A stretch of DNA of 64,000 nt, taken from the NCBI GenBank assembly GCA_949318235.1, contig OX439129.1, forward strand, positions 8,377,849 through 8,441,848, written 5' to 3'. How positions within the stretch are numbered: the stretch's first letter is position 1; each line of letters begins with the position of its first letter. The stretch is from Ecdyonurus torrentis (taxonomy: Eukaryota > Arthropoda > Insecta > Ephemeroptera > Heptageniidae). Position numbers and translations under genes: made by a program. The notes below the pieces were generated by a model, which searched no databases, had not been told where the DNA came from, and was given only the letters and a program-made list of their open reading frames with translations. Below are positions 57,761-64,000 of this stretch, piece by piece.

Positions 57761-58877
57761 CAATTTACAAATATTTTCACAAACATTATACATTTTAGCT
57801 CCATGCTATATAAATTGAGATTTATTTTTTCATGTATGAAAAGTAATGAATTATGCAATTAAAAGAGTAAGCTTCCCGATTTCAAAATGTTATTATATAA
57901 TTTTAGAATTTATCTTAAGCATAAAAAACATCTTTACTGAAAAAAACATTTATTTATCTCAATAATTACATAAAATAGGGTCATTTCAATGCTCCTTATA
58001 AAAATAAAAGAAGTGAAAAATAATTAAAATCAAATTAAAAATATTGCTTAGTTTTATTATACTATATTATTAAGCTTAAATGCTTTTCATTTGTTATACA
58101 GTAAAAAGATTTTTTTTATCTAACTTATATTATTATTATTATTGTTTTTGTTTTTTTTTTGATACAGGTGTGCAAGAGTAAATTTGTTTTTTAAAATATA
58201 GGACATAAATTTTTATTGCGTACACAATATAAGAATTATAATTTATACTATTTCATAATTTTATTAAATTGTTTAGTTCCTAGTAAGGAATGAGATAATG
58301 GCATCCTACATTTTTATACATTGTCATTAAATTTACTCTCTTAAGGTTTTTTAAAATTTTCATTAAAAAAATATATGTTGGAGTATTGGAGCCTTTCAGG
58401 CTTTTAGTTTATTAAGATACTATTTACATTTTTGATCTTTCAACGAAAAAATATATTTGATGAATTTAATTTTCAAACTTTTTCAGAACACAATCGGTTA
58501 CTGAATAAGGGTTGACGTTAGAAGTCTTGTGCCTCTCAAGTTCAAAAGTTGACGACCTACTTTTTGAATGTCATAAACGTAAAAACTCACTAACAAAAAC
58601 TATATCTATATGATAAAAAATATAATAATGGTGATCATCAGATAAGGCAGAACTAATTATTGAAATCAATCACATAAATTTTCAAAAATTCTCAATTAAA
58701 ACTTTTTCGTTGATAATCCCACCCCTAATTTAACGCAATATCTATAAAGTTATAAATTCACGAGTATCGCTATGGGAAACAAAAATCAGTCATACAAGTT
58801 TTAGTCAAATTATCGCATTTTCAACCTTAATTCTATAGCATGACGCCAACTTTAGTTTGCATTATCACTGTACTTTA

Positions 58878-58936
58878 ATAAAATATCTTGAGATCTTGAA
58901 ATATCTTGATGATCTTGAATATCTTGAATATCTTGT
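58878..58936. repeat. Short tandem array of ATCTTGA-like units
   Basis: Imperfect ATCTTGA/ATATCTTGA units repeat about seven times. The Leu/Glu-rich open frame across it is a by-product. Confidence 0.6.
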
Positions 58937-59641
58937 TCGATTGGTACTAAAAGTTTTTTTAAATTTTTATTTCTTTGTCATTTTCATTTTATTTTTGGCA
59001 AACCAGACAGTAACTTTTTTTTTCCATTTGTTTCCTTTCTTTTTGACTTGACATTATAATAAATTTAGACAACATTGTAGCCTAAAGATGTAAGAGTGGA
59101 TTCAATTTTATAAAAATGTGGTTATGGCATGTAAAAGTTTTATTGTTATTGTAAAAAGTACTTCTAATAAATTATAAAATACTTTGGTACAAAATATATG
59201 CTTTGGGAATAAAAAAAAAAAAAAAAAAAAATTTAATGCAGTTTTGAATTTTGGTGCATGCTTTTTATACATCAAAATACTTTCATAAATACTTCCATTT
59301 AAGGATCATCAAAGAAAAATGCCAACAATTTAATAAACATATAATATAAATGCAGGCGTGAAAGTAGTGAAAAGACATTCAAATGAGGTGTCTCTTGCAA
59401 ATAAACAAGGTGTCTTTTCCTCTGGGCATGGCAGATACGAGCAAAATAACCGCGGAGAAATTTTTGTTGCTTTTAATGTAAACACTTCAGGAATGAGCTC
59501 TGACAGAGTATGACATGTATACTGTATAACTATTAAAATATATTATGTAATTTTAGTGCAATAGCAATTGGGTATCTTTTATCATAGAGTTCTACAAAAT
59601 CTGTTATATTAACTTTTATAATTAAAAATTAGAAATATTTT

Positions 59642-59672
<31 letters not shown>

Positions 59673-60656
59673 GAGAGAATGTAAAACGATATCTGTTTTT
59701 AATCAACAATAAAAAATGTTACCCAAAACATTTTGATAGCAATTATCAATTTCCATTTTTAATAATACATACTGTCAAATTTTAGAAATTTAACTGCCTT
59801 AAGCAATATTAAATTGCTAGGCATTGTTCCTGGATTTTAACATAAAAAAAATACATTTTTTTATTAATTTTAATTATTAAAACTGCCAGCGTCCAAATGT
59901 ACGTTTAATTTATGTTATTATAAAAATATCAATTATATAGTATGTAATTGTAATTAGAATTACATTTTTGAATTGCCATATACTTTATTTACAATGTAAT
60001 TGGTTTAATATAAAAATTGATTCCTTCATGTTACAATACAATGATCATTCTGTCATAATGAAGTATTGCAAATAGATTGGATATTACATGAAATCAGCCT
60101 ATAACCGTCCCGTCACATGCATAAATAACCACAAATGCTACAAATTAATTGAATATATATATACTTCACTGTGTATCTATACTGTGTGTTAACTATTTTC
60201 AGTGTATATAATCTGATTTATGTAATGAGGTTTCAGTAGCGATAATGATGGATTTGTTTTCATTTGTTTTGAAAGTACTATACAGTGTAATCAAATCAAT
60301 CATCTTACTCATGTTAACAAAATTTCCTCTTCCGTGCTTTATTTATATACTGTTATTATTAATTATATAATTATTGTTATCCCAATTTTAACTTTCTATA
60401 ATAGCTTTAACGTTTTTTTTTTAAACAATGTTTAATTCACTAATTTTTATATAATATTATTGCAAGTTTTACATTTTCTTTATTCAATTACTGTATATTT
60501 AATAAATTTACGTAGGAAATTCAATTTATCAATGAATAATAATTACGTAATTTATATCATAACCATTGATTAAAAAAAATTATATATTTTAATTTTTTTA
60601 AAAATATTGATTTTTGGAAGAAATAAAAGCAGATACAATATCTGATACTAATGCTT

Positions 60657-61052
60657 TAAGGGGGTAGGTGACCGACTGATATCTCGCAAACTAGGACCGT
60701 TGCGAATAATAATAATAATAACACAAAGTTAAGAAGAAATGTTACTTAAAAATCAAGTTATGTAAAACATATGTGAATACACGATCAATTGTTTAAGTTA
60801 TTAAACTTTAAAGATAACATGTAAAGGTGGAAATTTAAATTTGAGCCGGAAATTTTAGTCAAATTAGAAACTTTTTTATAATTAAAAATATTATTAAAAT
60901 TTTTTTTGGTATACAAAAATATATTTTAAATTTACTTTATTTTATTTGAAAATTTAGTGTTTGTTTTATTGGAATTAAATCATGTACAAAAAATTATTGG
61001 GAAAATATAGTTCTTCTTTTAGCGATTTCCGGTCCAAGCCCCACAGCCTTAA
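60657..61052. mobile_element. Possible TTAAGG-ended MITE
   Basis: The left border TTTAAGGGGGTAGGTGACC and the right GGTCCAAGCCCCACAGCCTT are only loosely complementary. A TTAA is present at or near both borders. Tentative. Confidence 0.3.
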
Positions 61053-64000
61053 TAAACCAGGATGTTTTTAGAAAAACAAATCTTTACTTTTTTCCTATAT
61101 GATGTGACATTTTCTAAGAAAATTTACTTGAGCGTTAATTTATAAAATTCTCACAAACATGAAAACAAAAAATAACTTATTGTTTTATGCTTTAGTAACA
61201 ATATTTATAAGAATAATGTTGTTAAAAATGTGTTCTTAATAAGGCAGGTACAGGAAGTTATGTAAATCACAGTTACTAAAAGTACACGTACTGTACTTTT
61301 ACATACATTATAACGCATGACTCTTGAAATTAGGGCATATCTATACTGTATAATATTATTATACAACATTTAATGTTAAGAAGCAAGAAGTATACGTATG
61401 TAAAAAAAAAATTTAAAAAAAAAATATAATGAAGAGGTGCAACCGGACCAAACGTTGTATCAGTTTTCCTTTCACTTCAATATTTTGTTCCTTCCCATCG
61501 AAATAGTTTACAACGACAAAACTTGATGTCAAATTACAGGTACAGACGAAAACATTAACACGATTTTTTCTCTCTCTTTATTAAACTTATAAATTAAGAG
61601 GAAACGCCCATCATATCTTGTTCAATACATCATATATGGAATTTTGCAATACACCATATGTGTTTACATAACTCGTTGTATTTTTTTTTCGTAGCCCAGA
61701 AAGAAAAAAAAAGTGCTGATTTTTTTTAATACTAAATAGAACAACTTCTTTATTATTTTATACACGTTCAGTTAACTGAAGGATTTATGAATACATTTTT
61801 GTATACTATAAGGAAGCATAATTAACATTTTCCTTGATGTCATTTTAACTATAATACATGTATGTATTCGGTATTATAGTAATAGACTATTATATCATTA
61901 GCATTTATTTAACAAATTCTAATTCTAATGTCATATTATAAAATCATTTGAAGTAATTTTACAAAATGAAATGATTCCAAATACTGCCGTATATCTTTTA
62001 AATTATATTAAAAAATTTGTATATAAAAAAATATATTTCATCTAATTATACTTTTTTTCTTCTTTTTAAAATTTGTTATGGGAAACATAGTTCTAAGCTA
62101 TACAAATAGTAGTTCAAATGCAATGGCAATAACTTTAATTTTAATTACGAAATGAAACATACCATATTATGTGTTTAACAATTCGCTGCGTTTGATGTTT
62201 ATATATAGTCTTAAAATATTTCTCTTGAAGTTCAAGTATTTTTATCAGACTTTTATTTTATCTTATAAAGTAATTGCGATTATAAAATATGATCTTAATA
62301 TGAATTATATATAATTTAAATAAATACTTTTCATACTTATAACAATTTAAAAGGGAAATAAATACATATTTTATAAATTAATTGACCAAACCATATACTT
62401 ATAGTGACCAATATATTTTATAACAATTTTAAAAAGAAACAGGTTTAACTTCTTTTAATTAATTAATAAAATATTTAAATTTATTGATTTATATTATAAG
62501 TGCTATATTTTTTTTTTCATTAAATTTTTGATACAAAAATAAAAAAATATATATATGTCGGTAGTAGGTTCACTACACACTATACATAAAATTCTGACGT
62601 CATTGTTTCCTTTCTCTTTCCTGCCTTTATGACCTAAACAAAGTCAGTTTAGTGGAGAGCAACTTACGTACTGTACGTAGTACTGCATATGCGAAAGTTG
62701 TGATTAACTACCTAATCAGCTGACCTAACTGACTTTTATTTTAAAAAGTACATTGACCAACGGTAAAAAAATATAATAACTACTCACGCATTGACTTCAA
62801 ATAAAAGTAAAAACAATAGCTCTTTCTATAAACTACACACAACTCTTGAGCCAGCTTCGAAAAATTTACTTTGTTAAAAACATCTGATCATGATGTCATT
62901 ACCTGTTTACTACGTTTATATATATATGATTTATCATTGTTATTTATTTGTTTAGAATTTTGAACTTGATAAGAATGCACGAAAATTCATAAAAAAAAGT
63001 TCCATTCTCAATATGCGACTCACTTTTATCGCCTCAAAAAACAAGATCAACCAATGAATGTGTCTTATTTTGTTGCTCAGCCAATCACTGTTAATAAGAT
63101 TCACTATACTTTACAGAAGAATCTTATAATAATGGTCATTACTAGCATTATTTTATTGAAGGACATTGTGGCATAGGGTATATAATATAACAAAAAAAGT
63201 ATACAATTATTATTTTTTTATTGTTTGATTTATTGAATTTGATTTTCATACACTGTTTCAAAAATACATAAAATATAATATTCATCATTTTATCTTGTGT
63301 AGATTCAAATATAAATATTTTTTATTTACTAAAAAATGTAACAATAATTATACCAAGAATTATATTTAATAATTTGTTAATATAAAAATTATCTTTCTAA
63401 AATAATACTGCTGCTATTTCTATACTTATTTAAATACTACGTATACGTATAATATCAAAATTTATATTTACAAATTATTATTTTGTTTTTGTATATTTTT
63501 TTTAAACAATTTTTTTTTGGACATTCTTGGTAAAATAAAAATTACAATATTAACATTAACTATTTACTATTTGATAATGGCATGAAACAATATTAGAAAT
63601 GAATTGTATAACACAGATAAATATTATAATGTGTGAGGTTATATTAAATGGGAAAACATAATAACTGATTGATTTTTATGGAAATCCATGGGGGAAAAAG
63701 TTAGGAATGTAAATTTAAAAAAGTTCAACTATCATAAAAGAGAAGAAAATAATATAAACAAAAATATTAAGATATATCCATTTAACCGCAGTATTTTAGT
63801 AATGTAAAACCTATACGTACTTTACATTAATTATTTGATTGTTATGGTATTTATATGTAATCATAACTATACCTAAGATGTATACTATAGTTTCATTTCT
63901 CAAATATTTTGTCAATATTTTTATGTTTTTCGAAGCTCAAATATAAAATTTCACGATCTTTTAGATCCAATATAAAATTTTTTATTTTAATTACAAAATG

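Larger units (their letters stand above)
57761..64000. other. Intergenic DNA, no gene seen
   Basis: AT-rich, frequent stops, poly-A/T runs (59210-59231, 59643-59672), the ATCTTGA array and one doubtful MITE. A less AT-rich patch at about 62580-62720 (with TGACGTCA and a TACGTACTGTACGTA palindrome) may be regulatory or repeat-derived. Confidence 0.5.

Noticed and set aside
57761..64000. Further gene upstream of the dipeptidase
   Set aside because: No open frame with splice context or recognisable protein; the longest frame (58857-59051) crosses the ATCTTGA array and is hydrophobic by base composition.

Overview
This window is nuclear DNA from an animal, most likely an arthropod. It is strongly AT-rich, its genes are split by many introns with GT..AG junctions, and it is crowded with microsatellites and short inverted-repeat transposons. 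Both the proteins and the repeat content fit an insect or crustacean, but the species cannot be named from the sequence.

Layout. (1) 1-16 kb, plus strand: two small, unrecognised membrane-protein genes. The first enters from outside the window (exons 347-436 and 4118-4275); the second is complete (9072-9201 and 14155-14450). Their introns hold a nested hAT transposon, MITEs and microsatellites. (2) 16.9-34.5 kb, minus strand: a full CLEC16A/ema gene, rebuilt here as 19 coding exons (about 1038 aa, or 931 aa with an alternative end). Its introns contain many palindromic MITEs and a dead LINE. (3) 35.3-38.1 kb, minus strand: mitochondrial short-chain enoyl-CoA hydratase (ECHS1), six exons, 294 aa. 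(4) 39.3-57.7 kb, minus strand: a membrane dipeptidase of the renal dipeptidase (DPEP, peptidase M19) family, 11 coding exons, 544 aa, plus an upstream non-coding exon. (5) 57.8-64 kb: AT-rich DNA in which I find no gene.

The three recognised genes lie head to tail on the minus strand. They share no obvious pathway: CLEC16A acts in endosome/lysosome traffic and mitophagy, ECHS1 in fatty-acid and valine breakdown, and the dipeptidase in cleaving peptides at the cell surface. I read the cluster as neighbours rather than a working unit.

The points most worth a second look are: the dipeptidase has Gly where the catalytic Asp of human DPEP1 should be, while every zinc ligand is kept; CLEC16A has two possible C-termini, one behind a NAGNAG tandem acceptor; CLEC16A introns carry near-perfect foldbacks, some in related pairs that flank blocks of exons; a modular three-unit palindrome sits close to a CLEC16A splice acceptor; and a run of consecutive hairpins at 12.8-12.9 kb matches no gene I know. 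I found no prokaryotic-type system, CRISPR array or virus.
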